A stretch of DNA of 34,158 bases from a virus: positions 1 through 34,158 of IMG/VR virus record IMGVR_UViG_3300048928_000194. One strand, 5' to 3'. The translations under genes and the position numbers were made by a program. Below the pieces are notes generated by a model, which was not told where the DNA came from, did no database searches, and saw nothing but the letters and a program-made list of their open reading frames with translations. This document shows, one piece after another, positions 25,670 through 33,829 of this stretch (position 1 is its first letter; each line of letters starts with the position of its first letter).

Positions 25670-25852
25670 CTAGTCTCTTAATGGATGATTGGATAGCGCG
25701 CTATAGAAAGGCATTAAATTATGTTTAACCAGTTCAGCAATTAAATCTAAGGCTATTTCGCGATCCCTTTCATGACAGGTTCCCTCAGTAGTCAGACGCG
25801 CGATCAACTCAACACGCTCAAGTATGACCTGTTCTTTTAATTCGTTTCTCAC
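25670..25852 (-). CDS. Small SOS-controlled phage protein
   Basis: A 60-aa protein starting at GTG (read MRNELKEQVILERVELIARL), chosen because GGGGGAA lies six bases upstream; the frame is open further up but would pass through the LexA box. It is helical and acidic, ending SALSNHPLRD. Its promoter carries a near-consensus LexA box 21 bases before the start. In 186 this position, downstream of A and next to cos, holds the LexA-controlled orf95/tum unit, whose Tum protein inactivates CI. This protein is much shorter than Tum (about 146 aa) and I see no clear similarity, so its role is unknown. The retron-like RNA begins directly after its stop. Confidence 0.65.
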   Translation of the reverse strand: MRNELKEQVILERVELIARLTTEGTCHERDREIALDLIAELVKHNLMPFYSALSNHPLRD

Positions 25853-25872
25853 AGAACTTCCCCCACATGAGA

Positions 25873-25892
25873 TACTGTATAAACATACAGTA
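25873..25892 (-). promoter_or_regulatory. LexA (SOS) box
   Basis: TACTGTATAAACATACAGTA has the full CTGT-N8-ACAG core with AT-rich centre and matching TA flanks, very close to the E. coli consensus. On the minus strand it overlaps a TATACT -10 element, the usual way LexA blocks transcription. It lies just upstream of the 60-aa gene. Confidence 0.9.
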
Positions 25893-25972
25893 TAATGATT
25901 GTTAGCACAAAGTGAAATAAAAAAATCAATCATAACCCGTTGTATCATCGAGACATAAATTTGAATGTCTGC

Positions 25973-28189
25973 TCAATTTTCTTTCACCATTCCAGACAAA
26001 ACGGCAACACGGGCAAGGATTTCCTTAGCCTTTGCAAAAAAAGGTGGGGTGGTAGGAAAAACCTCTCCCGCTTCGGATCCCCGACACCATTTCCCGTTAA
26101 AACAGCTTTTGCCATGCGCCATTAAGTGCAGCGCTTCTCCCCGGCTTATAGTGATGCCGGTTAAAATCTGTATTTCGTCAATCGTCCTGGTTATAGCGCC
26201 GTCCTGTGCTGGCGTTCCGTGGATAAAATTTCGGCGCTCGGTCGGTTTTTTATCTCTTAACCGGTTCGTTAGTTGCCGTCGCTGATATCGATTTAATTGT
26301 TTTGATAAATCCAGCTCCGGAGGATCGCTTTCGCCCCCCGTACAGTTATTGACAGAACTCCGAGAGGGCGCGGTCGCGCCCTTAAAGTCAACGGCCAAAT
26401 CAACGGCATGCTTCGGAACAATTTTCCACTGCGTGAGGCGGGTCAGAATAGGGGAGGCAGCGCCGACCGTTGCGTCGTAGACGCCACGAATGCAGACGTT
26501 CTCTTCACCGTACTGGTTAAACTCGGCGCGCGGCTCGTAAAGCGTACGCACCTGCAATTCGTCACGACGCACGAACGCGCCGCCCTGCGCATTGACATAG
26601 CCTGCCCAGTCACCTGCGTCAGCGGCATCATGTACCGCTGCAAATTCGACACTCAGACCGTGGGCGGTCTCGGTATCAGCCAGACGCCGTAATTCACGGT
26701 ATACGGTCACCGGTGCGCCACCGATAAACTGAAACTGACGGATGTGCCAGCGAGCCGCCCAGGCAGAAACTGCGGGAGCAGTCTCTTTCAGCAGCTCACC
26801 GCTTTCATCGTCTTTCTCACTGTCGAGAGCGTAACCATCAATATTTTTTGAGATGTATTTAGCAACATAGCCCGTTGCGCTTCCCTTCTCCGGATCGATG
26901 GCTTCAGCATGAAAACGTGCCTTTTTCGCCTTGTCACTCCTGAGCTCACTTTCATCTTCCTGCCACGCATAATCACGGATGATCTTACGCACGCGCTCAA
27001 CATCCTCCGGCAGCATAAACATCAGCATGTGCCAGTGCGGGGTAGCGTCGTGGTGTGGTTCCGCAACGCGGATGCCAAATATGCGGATATCTTCCCGATG
27101 GAGTTTGGCGCGGATGCGCGCCCAGAGTGAGGTTAAATAGCCCTGAGTGTCGGAGGGGCTCGCGCCGTTCCACTTGTGGTTACGGTAGCCCGCTTTTGTT
27201 GTGGCGTGATATTTCGACGGCGCGGTCAGCGTATAGAACTCACCCACATAGCCCAGCTCGTTGCAGATATTTTCAAAGCCACGAATGCGGGTCATCAGCT
27301 CGCAGCGGCGAATGGCCGGATTAGCGACCGAGCCATCATATTTATCGATGAGGCTGATGCGGTTCCCGTCTTCGTCCTCGAGCTCCAGCCCTTTCAGAAA
27401 TTCGCGGGTGCGCCGCTTCTGCTCGCGCCAGTCAGTCACGCAGTTTTTACTCGCGTAAACATGCTTTTTCTTGCTGACGTTACCGACGGCAATTTGCAGA
27501 TGTTCACGCCATGCAGCTGCGACCCGGCGCAACCGGCCACGCCACCATGTTTCGTTAAACATGCGCATGACAGCCGGGGCAATTTCGTCCTGGCCTGCAT
27601 ATTTCTTTGTTACGCGCTCCCAGTGGGGCGGCGTTACGTTGAACTGCAACGCAATCATTCCGGCGCGCATATACCAGCGATACAGCGTTTTCAGCTCACC
27701 GGCTTCGGTGTCGTCATTGTCTGCCAGTTCTGAGCGGATAAAGTTGGCGATATCAGCCGACAGCAGATCGATATCGGCTTTAGACATATCCGGAAGCCGG
27801 TTGTAACGCGCAACCATATTCACCAGACGCGACGCCATATACTGCTGATCTTTTGTGTCGAAATGTCCGTTGAATACAGCGGCAGAAACGTCGCTCCTGA
27901 TGCCGGAGGCCTGGTATTTTCTTGCGACCAGTTCAAGGCGCGGCAATGCTTTTTTGCAGAAGATGATTAAAAAGGTATTGGCTCGCTGACTGTCATGATG
28001 TTGCTCCAGCGTGGAAGCAGTGCGCATCACGTCATAGCGCACACATTCAGGCTGGAGGGATAACGCTTTGCGCGCATGCAGCAACGCCGCAATCATGCGA
28101 TCGCGGCGATGCTGTTCTGAATAGGTCAGATAAGGGCTGGCTATTGCTGAACGAGGAGCATTCCAGGCGTAAGCGTAAGAAATTGCCAC
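25973..28189 (-). CDS. A: Replication initiation endonuclease gpA
   Basis: The 738-aa protein (P2 A is 761 aa) starts rolling-circle replication by nicking the origin in cis and joining covalently to the 5' end. The metal-binding histidine motif ATPHWHMLMFM is at about 380-390. The paired active-site tyrosines are in TGYVAKYISKNID (about 441-445), as in P2 (Tyr450/454). In P2 and 186 the origin lies inside this gene; I could not locate the nick site here. It directly follows the small zinc-finger gene in the early operon running from apl. Confidence 0.96.
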   Translation of the reverse strand: MAISYAYAWNAPRSAIASPYLTYSEQHRRDRMIAALLHARKALSLQPECVRYDVMRTASTLEQHHDSQRANTFLIIFCKKALPRLELVARKYQASGIRSDVSAAVFNGHFDTKDQQYMASRLVNMVARYNRLPDMSKADIDLLSADIANFIRSELADNDDTEAGELKTLYRWYMRAGMIALQFNVTPPHWERVTKKYAGQDEIAPAVMRMFNETWWRGRLRRVAAAWREHLQIAVGNVSKKKHVYASKNCVTDWREQKRRTREFLKGLELEDEDGNRISLIDKYDGSVANPAIRRCELMTRIRGFENICNELGYVGEFYTLTAPSKYHATTKAGYRNHKWNGASPSDTQGYLTSLWARIRAKLHREDIRIFGIRVAEPHHDATPHWHMLMFMLPEDVERVRKIIRDYAWQEDESELRSDKAKKARFHAEAIDPEKGSATGYVAKYISKNIDGYALDSEKDDESGELLKETAPAVSAWAARWHIRQFQFIGGAPVTVYRELRRLADTETAHGLSVEFAAVHDAADAGDWAGYVNAQGGAFVRRDELQVRTLYEPRAEFNQYGEENVCIRGVYDATVGAASPILTRLTQWKIVPKHAVDLAVDFKGATAPSRSSVNNCTGGESDPPELDLSKQLNRYQRRQLTNRLRDKKPTERRNFIHGTPAQDGAITRTIDEIQILTGITISRGEALHLMAHGKSCFNGKWCRGSEAGEVFPTTPPFFAKAKEILARVAVLSGMVKEN

Positions 28190-28411
28190 TTACACGCCCC
28201 GGTAATGTCTGGTTTTGAGCTCTGCTATCTGCTGGCAGGTCACGCAGAGTGCGACGCCGTATATCGCCATACGGCGGGCTTTCGGGATTGGTGCGTCGCA
28301 ATCCTCACAGGTGAAGCGGGAAGGCGCAGAGATACGGCTGCGCGCGATGCTGATAAGGCGCTCGCGTTCTTCCTGCTCGCGTTGCTGAATGAGATCCATT
28401 GCATCGGCCAT
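28190..28411 (-). CDS. TraR/DksA-family C4 zinc-finger protein
   Basis: The 73-aa protein has an N-terminal helix and a four-cysteine zinc finger: Cys35, Cys38, Cys56, Cys59 (CEDC...CVTC), with the IPKARR segment common to TraR/DksA proteins. Such proteins bind the secondary channel of RNA polymerase and change promoter choice. It is common in P2-like early operons just before A. Its start shares a base with the previous gene's stop. Confidence 0.9.
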   Translation of the reverse strand: MADAMDLIQQREQEERERLISIARSRISAPSRFTCEDCDAPIPKARRMAIYGVALCVTCQQIAELKTRHYRGV

Positions 28412-28638
28412 CAGTGCAACTCCTGAGATTCGTTGTCGTAGCGGGTGGCTTCGCGGCGCAGTAATTCAGCCGCTTCGTTGCCGCTCATACCTTCGCGCGT
28501 GATGTATACAGCCAGAGCCTCAAGGCGCGATGAAACGGCAGCAGCACGCGCGCAGCGTTCTTCACGTTTTGCCTTTTCGAGCATCATGCTCAGCGGCTCT
28601 TTTTCAGCGACAAACATTTTTGGTAATTCCTGCTGCAT
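28411..28638 (-). CDS. Early protein, DUF2732-like
   Basis: A 75-aa helical protein, with LEKAKREERCARAAAVSSRL and EGMSGNEAAELLRREA segments typical of a small family found in P2-like early regions (DUF2732, from memory). Its function is unknown. A GGAGAAAG ribosome site lies a few bases before the ATG. Confidence 0.75.
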   Translation of the reverse strand: MQQELPKMFVAEKEPLSMMLEKAKREERCARAAAVSSRLEALAVYITREGMSGNEAAELLRREATRYDNESQELH

Positions 28639-28704
28639 AGTTCTTTCTCCAGATTTCGGGCAAAAGAATGCCCGGCGGGTTTACGCCATTAATTGCGGGT
28701 TTAT

Positions 28705-29079
28705 TTATTTAGCTAGAATGCATTCATGAATTGAAAACCGGCGAGGAAGGATACTTCCCCAGCGCGCAATTTCATTCATGGCGTTAATTATCATTTTGCG
28801 GCGATTAACGTCGAAATACTCAAACGGTTTGCCGATCTCTTCAGTGCGAAATGCGCCGGGATGAGCGCGATTAGCCAGCGTCATGACGACAAATTTAAAA
28901 TTGTCATCGAGCTTATTAAAATTACGCAGCGCACGATTCTCAGTCATTTTTAATTTCTGATGAAAACGGGCGAGACACTCCTCACCGCTCATTGTTTGCG
29001 GCTCAGCCTCAATGCAGTCAGAATTGTTAAATAACGTTGTCGCGGGAACATTCCGGGCAGTGCTATTTAATCCGTTCAT
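28705..29079 (-). CDS. Early-region protein of unknown function
   Basis: A 124-aa protein with Cys-containing N-terminus and a helical core (ALRNFNKLDDNFKFVVMTLANRAH). I do not recognise a family. The ATG overlaps the fil stop (ATGA), so it is translated in the same early operon. In 186 the corresponding genes affect host functions or replication, but no specific role can be claimed. Confidence 0.75.
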   Translation of the reverse strand: MNGLNSTARNVPATTLFNNSDCIEAEPQTMSGEECLARFHQKLKMTENRALRNFNKLDDNFKFVVMTLANRAHPGAFRTEEIGKPFEYFDVNRRKMIINAMNEIARWGSILPRRFSIHECILAK

Positions 29080-29279
29080 TTTGACCTCTTAATAATTCTC
29101 AGCAAAATTTCAACCACTGACGGTTTGCGCTTCGTCTGTAAACTATTTAACAGTTCTGACTGTCCATATGACGGGTGCCAGCGCTTACCGTTTTGTCCTG
29201 CGATCCAGCCGTGTCCGTAATGCATAGAAGGGCTTTGCTTAACCAGGAGGGACGCGAACGACGGTTCAGTATTCATCAT
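29076..29279 (-). CDS. fil: Filamentation protein Fil homologue
   Basis: The 67-aa protein starts MMNTEPSFASLLVKQSPSMHYGHGWI, closely resembling 186 Fil, which blocks host cell division when expressed and causes filaments. A GAGG site lies just before the first ATG. It follows cII with a short gap, the same cII-fil order as 186. The C-terminal part differs from what I recall of 186 Fil, so the degree of inhibition cannot be judged. Confidence 0.82.
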   Translation of the reverse strand: MMNTEPSFASLLVKQSPSMHYGHGWIAGQNGKRWHPSYGQSELLNSLQTKRKPSVVEILLRIIKRSK

Positions 29280-29283
29280 CGCC

Positions 29284-29793
29284 TCACATATACCCGAAAG
29301 AAGCACCGAGGCCGTTTACGGCGTCAACCATGCTCGACATCGCCGGGTTAGCCTGTAGGCGAGCCTGCAATGCCAGTGCAGTAAGCGAAAGCATGCGAAT
29401 CCCGGAGTTAACGCTCTCTATCATGCTGTTTTTACGTGACGGCGTGAGGCGCTCTTGCGAAACCGTGTTGCCGGCCAGTTGGCCAAGCTCGTTCATGGCG
29501 CGCATGACGTAGGTTTGCAGATTTTCCTGAGCCAGCTCATTTACCGGCACGCATGGCAGACAATGAATCTGCGCCAGAAAACCATCAACGAGGGTCGAGT
29601 CTTCGGTCAGGTCAGTCAGCAGCCACAATTCAGGAGGCGTGAACTGGTGAGGCTGTTCCGGGTTAAGCTTGTTACGTAACGTTTGAACGTTCATACCTGC
29701 ACGTTCGGCCAGCTTTGCCATGTTGTGACGCTGAGCAAAGGCCCGGCACGCTTCGTCGTAATGAGGATGTTTGGAAACCTGAAAATCAAACAT
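29284..29793 (-). CDS. cII: Lysogeny activator CII (186 type)
   Basis: The 169-aa protein equals 186 CII in length. It has an N-terminal helix-turn-helix (NMAKLAERAGMNVQTLRNKLNPEQPHQFTPPELW trimmed: residues about 24-58). In 186, CII activates the pE promoter to establish CI synthesis; it is unrelated to lambda CII in sequence. The AAGGA ribosome site is clear. It lies between apl and fil in the pR operon. Confidence 0.93.
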   Translation of the reverse strand: MFDFQVSKHPHYDEACRAFAQRHNMAKLAERAGMNVQTLRNKLNPEQPHQFTPPELWLLTDLTEDSTLVDGFLAQIHCLPCVPVNELAQENLQTYVMRAMNELGQLAGNTVSQERLTPSRKNSMIESVNSGIRMLSLTALALQARLQANPAMSSMVDAVNGLGASFGYM

Positions 29794-29813
29794 GTTGCAT
29801 CCTTATAATTCAC

Positions 29814-30089
29814 TTAAAGTGAATATGGATTCTCAATAATGAGCTGAAAGCGAGCGTGCCCCAAAGCCTTACGCAGCTGTTCTTCTTTCCAGCGAGCGTA
29901 ATAAATTCGGATAGGCCCCCCGGCTTTCTTACAACCTTTCCGGATAACACGCTTTTCAATTGGTACACGTGGGGTGTCGCCTGTCGTCCAACGATAAGCA
30001 GTACGTTCGGAAACACCCTCAAGCTCCGCAAATTGCTGAAGCGTAACTACAGGAGACGGGATTTTGATGATTGCGATTTCAGAAGCCAT
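29814..30089 (-). CDS. apl: Apl: Cro-like repressor and excisionase (Cox analogue)
   Basis: A 91-aa helix-turn-helix protein, start MASEIAIIKIPSPVV chosen by the GGGGA ten bases upstream. HTH at about residues 17-40 (LQQFAELEGVSERTAYRWTT). In 186, Apl represses pR and pL and is needed for excision, binding short direct repeats one helical turn apart. Such GGCA repeats occur both just upstream of this gene (30131-30162) and beside attR (33869-33903). Confidence 0.9.
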   Translation of the reverse strand: MASEIAIIKIPSPVVTLQQFAELEGVSERTAYRWTTGDTPRVPIEKRVIRKGCKKAGGPIRIYYARWKEEQLRKALGHARFQLIIENPYSL

Positions 30090-30130
30090 GTTGCATGATT
30101 CCCCTTTTGCTAAAGATTGCAATTAATGGC

Positions 30131-30200
30131 TGCCTGTTTGCCAACGTCTGCCATTAACTGCCTAGGTTTAGACTTAAGGTAACTCCCTTAATGGGAGTTG
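30131..30200. promoter_or_regulatory. apl-cI switch region with Apl and CI operator candidates
   Basis: On the minus strand GGCA motifs recur with 10-bp spacing (plus-strand TGCC at 30139, 30149, 30159, and a further one at 30131). The inverted repeat AACTCCC-TTAAT-GGGAGTT at 30181-30199 and the overlapping TTAAGG/CCTTAA pair (30174-30191) are dyads suited to a dimeric repressor, probably CI. The face-to-face apl and cI genes mean the lytic and lysogenic promoters lie here. Confidence 0.75.
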
Positions 30201-30218
30201 TAAATAGGTTAAAGCTAC

Positions 30219-30794
30219 ATGAAAATTGAAAGCCTTGGATTAAATAACGAAGAAGTCTTGGATAGGATTTGCGAGGCTTATGGTTTTTCTCAGAAGATTC
30301 AATTAGCTAGGCATTTTGAAATTGCATCTAGCTCACTCGCTAACAGGTACAGCCGCGATTCTATTTCTTATGATTTTATTGTGCATTGCGCCCTAGAAAC
30401 AGGTGCAAATCTCGCGTGGCTTCTCACTGGCAAGGGATCACCAGCAATCGGAAACGCGAAAAACGATATCCAAATCGTAGAAAGATTCACATTAAGTGAA
30501 GAATCACTAGTGAGTGATGGCGATTTGAGCATTGCTGGTAAGTTCTTTAGCAAACATCTTACAAATCCGATTGCAGTCTACGCTGACGCAAAACTTCATT
30601 TCATCGAGCGAGACGCATCCCTGTCAGATGGAGAATGGCTCGTCGATATTGAAGGCGCTGTTAGCATCCGAGAACTAACGAAGCTGCCCGGCAAAAAACT
30701 GCATGTCGCTGGCGGTAAGGTTCCCTTTGAATGTGGGTTTGGCGACATTAAAGCGTTAGGTCGCGTGATGGGTGTGTATAGCGAGGTTAACTAA
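30219..30794 (+). CDS. cI: Lysogeny repressor CI (186 type)
   Basis: The 191-aa protein is nearly the length of 186 CI (192 aa). It has an N-terminal DNA-binding domain (about 1-70, with GFSQKIQLARHFEIASSSLANRY as HTH region) and a C-terminal oligomerisation domain (about 90-190, PIAVYADAKLHFIERD). It keeps the prophage silent. Unlike lambda CI it lacks a RecA-stimulated self-cleavage module; 186 uses Tum as an SOS antirepressor. The stop overlaps the int start (TAATG), so both come from one transcript. Confidence 0.93.
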   Translation: MKIESLGLNNEEVLDRICEAYGFSQKIQLARHFEIASSSLANRYSRDSISYDFIVHCALETGANLAWLLTGKGSPAIGNAKNDIQIVERFTLSEESLVSDGDLSIAGKFFSKHLTNPIAVYADAKLHFIERDASLSDGEWLVDIEGAVSIRELTKLPGKKLHVAGGKVPFECGFGDIKALGRVMGVYSEVN

Positions 30795-31786
30795 TGACTG
30801 TCCGTAAAAATCCTGCTGGCGGCTGGATTTGCGAACTCTATCCAAACGGGGCAAAAGGCAAGCGCATAAGGAGGAAATTCGCAACTAAAGGCGAGGCTCT
30901 GGCGTTTGAACAGTACACCGTTCAAAATCCGTGGCAGGAAGAAAAGGAAGACAGGCGCACGTTAAAAGAGCTGGTTGACTCATGGTATAGCGCTCATGGT
31001 ATTACCTTGAAAGACGGCTTAAAACGCCAGCTAGCGATGCACCATGCCTTTGAGTGCATGGGCGAACCGCTCGCACGTGATTTCGATGCGCAGATGTTTT
31101 CCCGCTACAGGGAAAAGCGCCTAAAAGGTGAGTATGCCCGTTCAAATAGAGTAAAAGAAGTATCTCCTCGCACATTGAATCTTGAGCTGGCCTACATTCG
31201 CGCGGTGTTCAATGAGCTAAATCGACTCGGAGAATGGAAAGGAGAAAATCCGCTAAAAAATATGCGCCCTTTCCGCACGGAAGAAATGGAAATGGCCTGG
31301 CTAACGCAGGAACAGATTGCGCTGTTGCTCAGCGAGTGCAAACGGCATGACCACCCCGATTTAGAAGCCGTGGTAAGAATCTGCCTCGCTACTGGCGCGC
31401 GGTGGTCTGAGGCCGAAAGCATGAAAAAAAGCCAGCTTGCAAAATACAAAATTACCTACACAAATACGAAAGGCAGAAAAAACCGCACCGTTCCCATCAG
31501 CAAAGAGCTTTTTGAGTCACTTCCTGATAATAAAAAAGGCCGGTTGTTTAGTGACTGTTATGGCGCGTTCCGATCTGCACTGAAAAGAACAAGCATCGAA
31601 TTACCAGCGGGACAACTAACTCACGTTTTGCGCCACACTTTCGCCAGCCATTTTATGATGAATGGTGGTAATATTTTGGTGCTACAACGCGTGCTAGGAC
31701 ATACCGACATCAAAATGACAATGCGATACGCACATTTTGCACCTGATCACTTTGATTCAGTACTAAAATTTAATCCATTAAAATAG
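30794..31786 (+). CDS. int: Tyrosine integrase
   Basis: The 330-aa P2/186-type integrase carries the catalytic set Arg203 (ATGARWSE), His277 and Arg280 (HVLRH), His303 (LGHTD) and nucleophile Tyr312 (MRYAHF). The N-terminal 150 residues form the arm- and core-binding domains. It recombines attP with the tRNA-Ile2 gene. Translation is likely coupled to cI. The TIR-like gene follows after only three bases. Confidence 0.96.
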   Translation: MTVRKNPAGGWICELYPNGAKGKRIRRKFATKGEALAFEQYTVQNPWQEEKEDRRTLKELVDSWYSAHGITLKDGLKRQLAMHHAFECMGEPLARDFDAQMFSRYREKRLKGEYARSNRVKEVSPRTLNLELAYIRAVFNELNRLGEWKGENPLKNMRPFRTEEMEMAWLTQEQIALLLSECKRHDHPDLEAVVRICLATGARWSEAESMKKSQLAKYKITYTNTKGRKNRTVPISKELFESLPDNKKGRLFSDCYGAFRSALKRTSIELPAGQLTHVLRHTFASHFMMNGGNILVLQRVLGHTDIKMTMRYAHFAPDHFDSVLKFNPLK

Positions 31787-31789
31787 AGC

Positions 31790-32803
31790 ATGAACATGAA
31801 ACCTCGGAAAAAAATCGTAAGGGTATTTTTTAGTTGGCAGAGCACCTTAGATAAAAAGCACAACACTGATTTTATAAGATATGCACTCAAAAAAGCAAAA
31901 ACCAGAATAGAGAGTAGTCAACATGAGATCGAAATATTATTAGATGAAGCAACGCGAAACGTACCAGGAAGTCCAGACATAGCTACAACAATACAAAGCA
32001 AAATCGCCCTATCGCAAATAGTCATTAGTGATATTACCATAATACAAGGACTTGATACCAAAAAATCATATCCTAATCCAAATGTAATGTTTGAATTAGG
32101 GTATGCCGTCTCAGAATTAGGTTGGAATAGAATTATTGCGCTATCTAATGATCTTTATAATTTCAAACCTGAAGATTTACCTTTTGATATAAATAAGCAA
32201 AGAGTATCACCTTATAATTCTGAAAATGGAAAAGATAAGCTTATAGAATTATTATGCATCGCTATCACAACAATCTTAGAGCACAATCCTAAAACACCAC
32301 AAGAATTAAGAGGAGTCACTCCAGAGAAAATTAAACATGAAAAAGACTTAGAAAATATTAGCTTACTTATGAGTTATATTCACACTCATACTATAGAAAA
32401 TTTCCTCGAGCAATTACCAAACATCTTTATCTACGAAGCTGGGATATGTTGGGCTTCATTCCACGCTTACATGAATGCCAATTCATTTCATATTTATGAT
32501 GAAAGCATCGCCACTCTACTGAAATCTTTATATAATAACTGGTCTAACATATTAGAAATTGGATTACCATACTATGAAAACGTTAACGGTAGCATTCACC
32601 AAACATTCAAAAAAAGAAGAAGATATGACCACCTAAATGGAACCGAGGCAAATAACGCATGGAATGTAATTGGAAAACTTGCAATGGATATGCAAATTAC
32701 ATTTAAGAGACTTTTAGAAAACATTCACAATAACTACATTGAGATAAACATCAATGAAACAAACGCCAAAGCTTGGAATGATATAAGAAAAAACAGACCG
32801 TAA
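31790..32803 (+). CDS. TIR-like domain protein, predicted defence effector
   Basis: A 337-aa protein with an N-terminal TIR-like Rossmann-type domain (about 9-150). Visible parts are VRVFFSWQS (11-18), LLDEATRNVPGSPDI (50-64), VISDITII (78-85) and NPNVMFELGYA (96-106), where Glu102 is placed like the catalytic Glu of NAD-cleaving TIR enzymes. The remaining 180 residues are helical with no recognised fold, possibly a sensor. It starts three (or nine) bases after int and so may share the cI-int transcript and be made in the lysogen. AT-rich composition indicates acquisition. Biochemical activity is inferred. Confidence 0.75.
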   Translation: MNMKPRKKIVRVFFSWQSTLDKKHNTDFIRYALKKAKTRIESSQHEIEILLDEATRNVPGSPDIATTIQSKIALSQIVISDITIIQGLDTKKSYPNPNVMFELGYAVSELGWNRIIALSNDLYNFKPEDLPFDINKQRVSPYNSENGKDKLIELLCIAITTILEHNPKTPQELRGVTPEKIKHEKDLENISLLMSYIHTHTIENFLEQLPNIFIYEAGICWASFHAYMNANSFHIYDESIATLLKSLYNNWSNILEIGLPYYENVNGSIHQTFKKRRRYDHLNGTEANNAWNVIGKLAMDMQITFKRLLENIHNNYIEININETNAKAWNDIRKNRP

Positions 32804-32881
32804 TTCAAACTATTTTTTTGGATGAATAGGAAGAAAAAAACTGCCACTATAAAATCTTTAATAAAGACTGAAAGTTGCTCA

Positions 32882-33286
32882 CTAGAACCTGAATTCTAAA
32901 AATCGTTGAGGAATTGTATTAGGTGGAGAACGGGCTAACCTTCTCGAAGCTTTGAGTAGTTGGATTGTAGTAACGGAAAACAATGCATCACAAATCGAGA
33001 AATTTTGGGGTGCATTTTTTACTGAGATGACAAAAGCTCTAACAAGACCATAATAAGGAAGAAGAAAAACAAAGTTCTGTATCTCTATCTTTCCGATATT
33101 TATCTTGGGATCGCTTAAAGAACGACCAACGATAACCCTCATAGCCTGATCAAGATAACTACTTTCTAGGCCATCATCGCTAGCATCAAAGCCTAAAGCA
33201 GCAGCCGCACGCGATAGCACCTCATGAATTCGATCAATGCTGATCGCTTCCAGGTTACCATTTCGCTTTGTGACTAGTACTTGCAT
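32882..33286 (-). CDS. ATP-cone-like fragment or small protein, cargo
   Basis: A 134-aa frame with a good ribosome site (GAGGAAAGG, seven bases upstream). Residues 1-31 (VLVTKRNG.LE.I..DRIHEVL..AA) resemble the N-terminal ATP-cone of class I ribonucleotide reductases and ATP-cone regulators. After about residue 70 the similarity stops and the sequence looks unlike a folded family member, which suggests truncation or frameshift decay. It could instead be a small nucleotide-sensing protein in its own right. Confidence 0.5.
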   Translation of the reverse strand: MQVLVTKRNGNLEAISIDRIHEVLSRAAAALGFDASDDGLESSYLDQAMRVIVGRSLSDPKINIGKIEIQNFVFLLPYYGLVRAFVISVKNAPQNFSICDALFSVTTIQLLKASRRLARSPPNTIPQRFLEFRF

Positions 33287-33351
33287 TAATGCCTTTCCTC
33301 GTTACATTTACCCTAACGTTCCTGAAGAGCTACTCCTCTCCAACGGAAGCT

Positions 33352-33376
33352 AAAATGGAGGGGATTCCTCCGTTTT
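33352..33376 (-). terminator. Hairpin terminator candidate between the two right-end cargo genes
   Basis: AAAATGGAGG and CCTCCGTTTT pair around loop GGATT. A/T tracts on both sides could allow use in both directions. It lies downstream of the small basic gene on the minus strand. Confidence 0.6.
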
Positions 33377-33442
33377 GAGTGGTTTTTATGATTCAGAAAT
33401 CGTAGAAGATAGGTATGCAATTTTCATAAGCCCTCCCTTATT

Positions 33443-33691
33443 CTAAAGAAATCGTTTAAAAACCATTAATATTGACTTCAAAACTACGCCTATTTTCTCC
33501 CCAAGCGCTGGAAGGTGTTCTAACCAACCGAGGTCTCGCATGGATCTATACATTGAAAAAGCACATGAAATAAATTGAAATGCTTTCAATGCTTTACATG
33601 ACAACTTGCTTTTTGCAACAGTTCGACCTGCACGAGAAACTTTAACGCTTTTAGCGTAGGTTTTTTGTTTTCTCTTAAGCTTCTTTTTCAT
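33443..33691 (-). CDS. Small basic protein, unknown
   Basis: An 82-aa protein beginning MKKKLKRKQKTYAKSVKVSR, very Lys/Arg-rich for its first 35 residues. A mixed helical part follows, then a hydrophobic C-terminal stretch (KIGVVLKSILMVFKRFL). AAGGA lies six bases before this ATG; an ATG two codons earlier would be too close to it. No family is recognised. A DNA- or RNA-binding or membrane-active peptide is conceivable. Confidence 0.5.
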   Translation of the reverse strand: MKKKLKRKQKTYAKSVKVSRAGRTVAKSKLSCKALKAFQFISCAFSMYRSMRDLGWLEHLPALGEKIGVVLKSILMVFKRFL

Positions 33692-33829
33692 ATCCATTCC
33701 TTAGGGATTAAGGGATATGAGGAAGCCACCTTACCACTTTCAAACAAGCCAGTGCGGGCATACTCACGGCTTAACTGAGAATGTAGGGCTATAATTTCGT
33801 TGAAACAATCCCTTAGAACGTAAAGAAAT

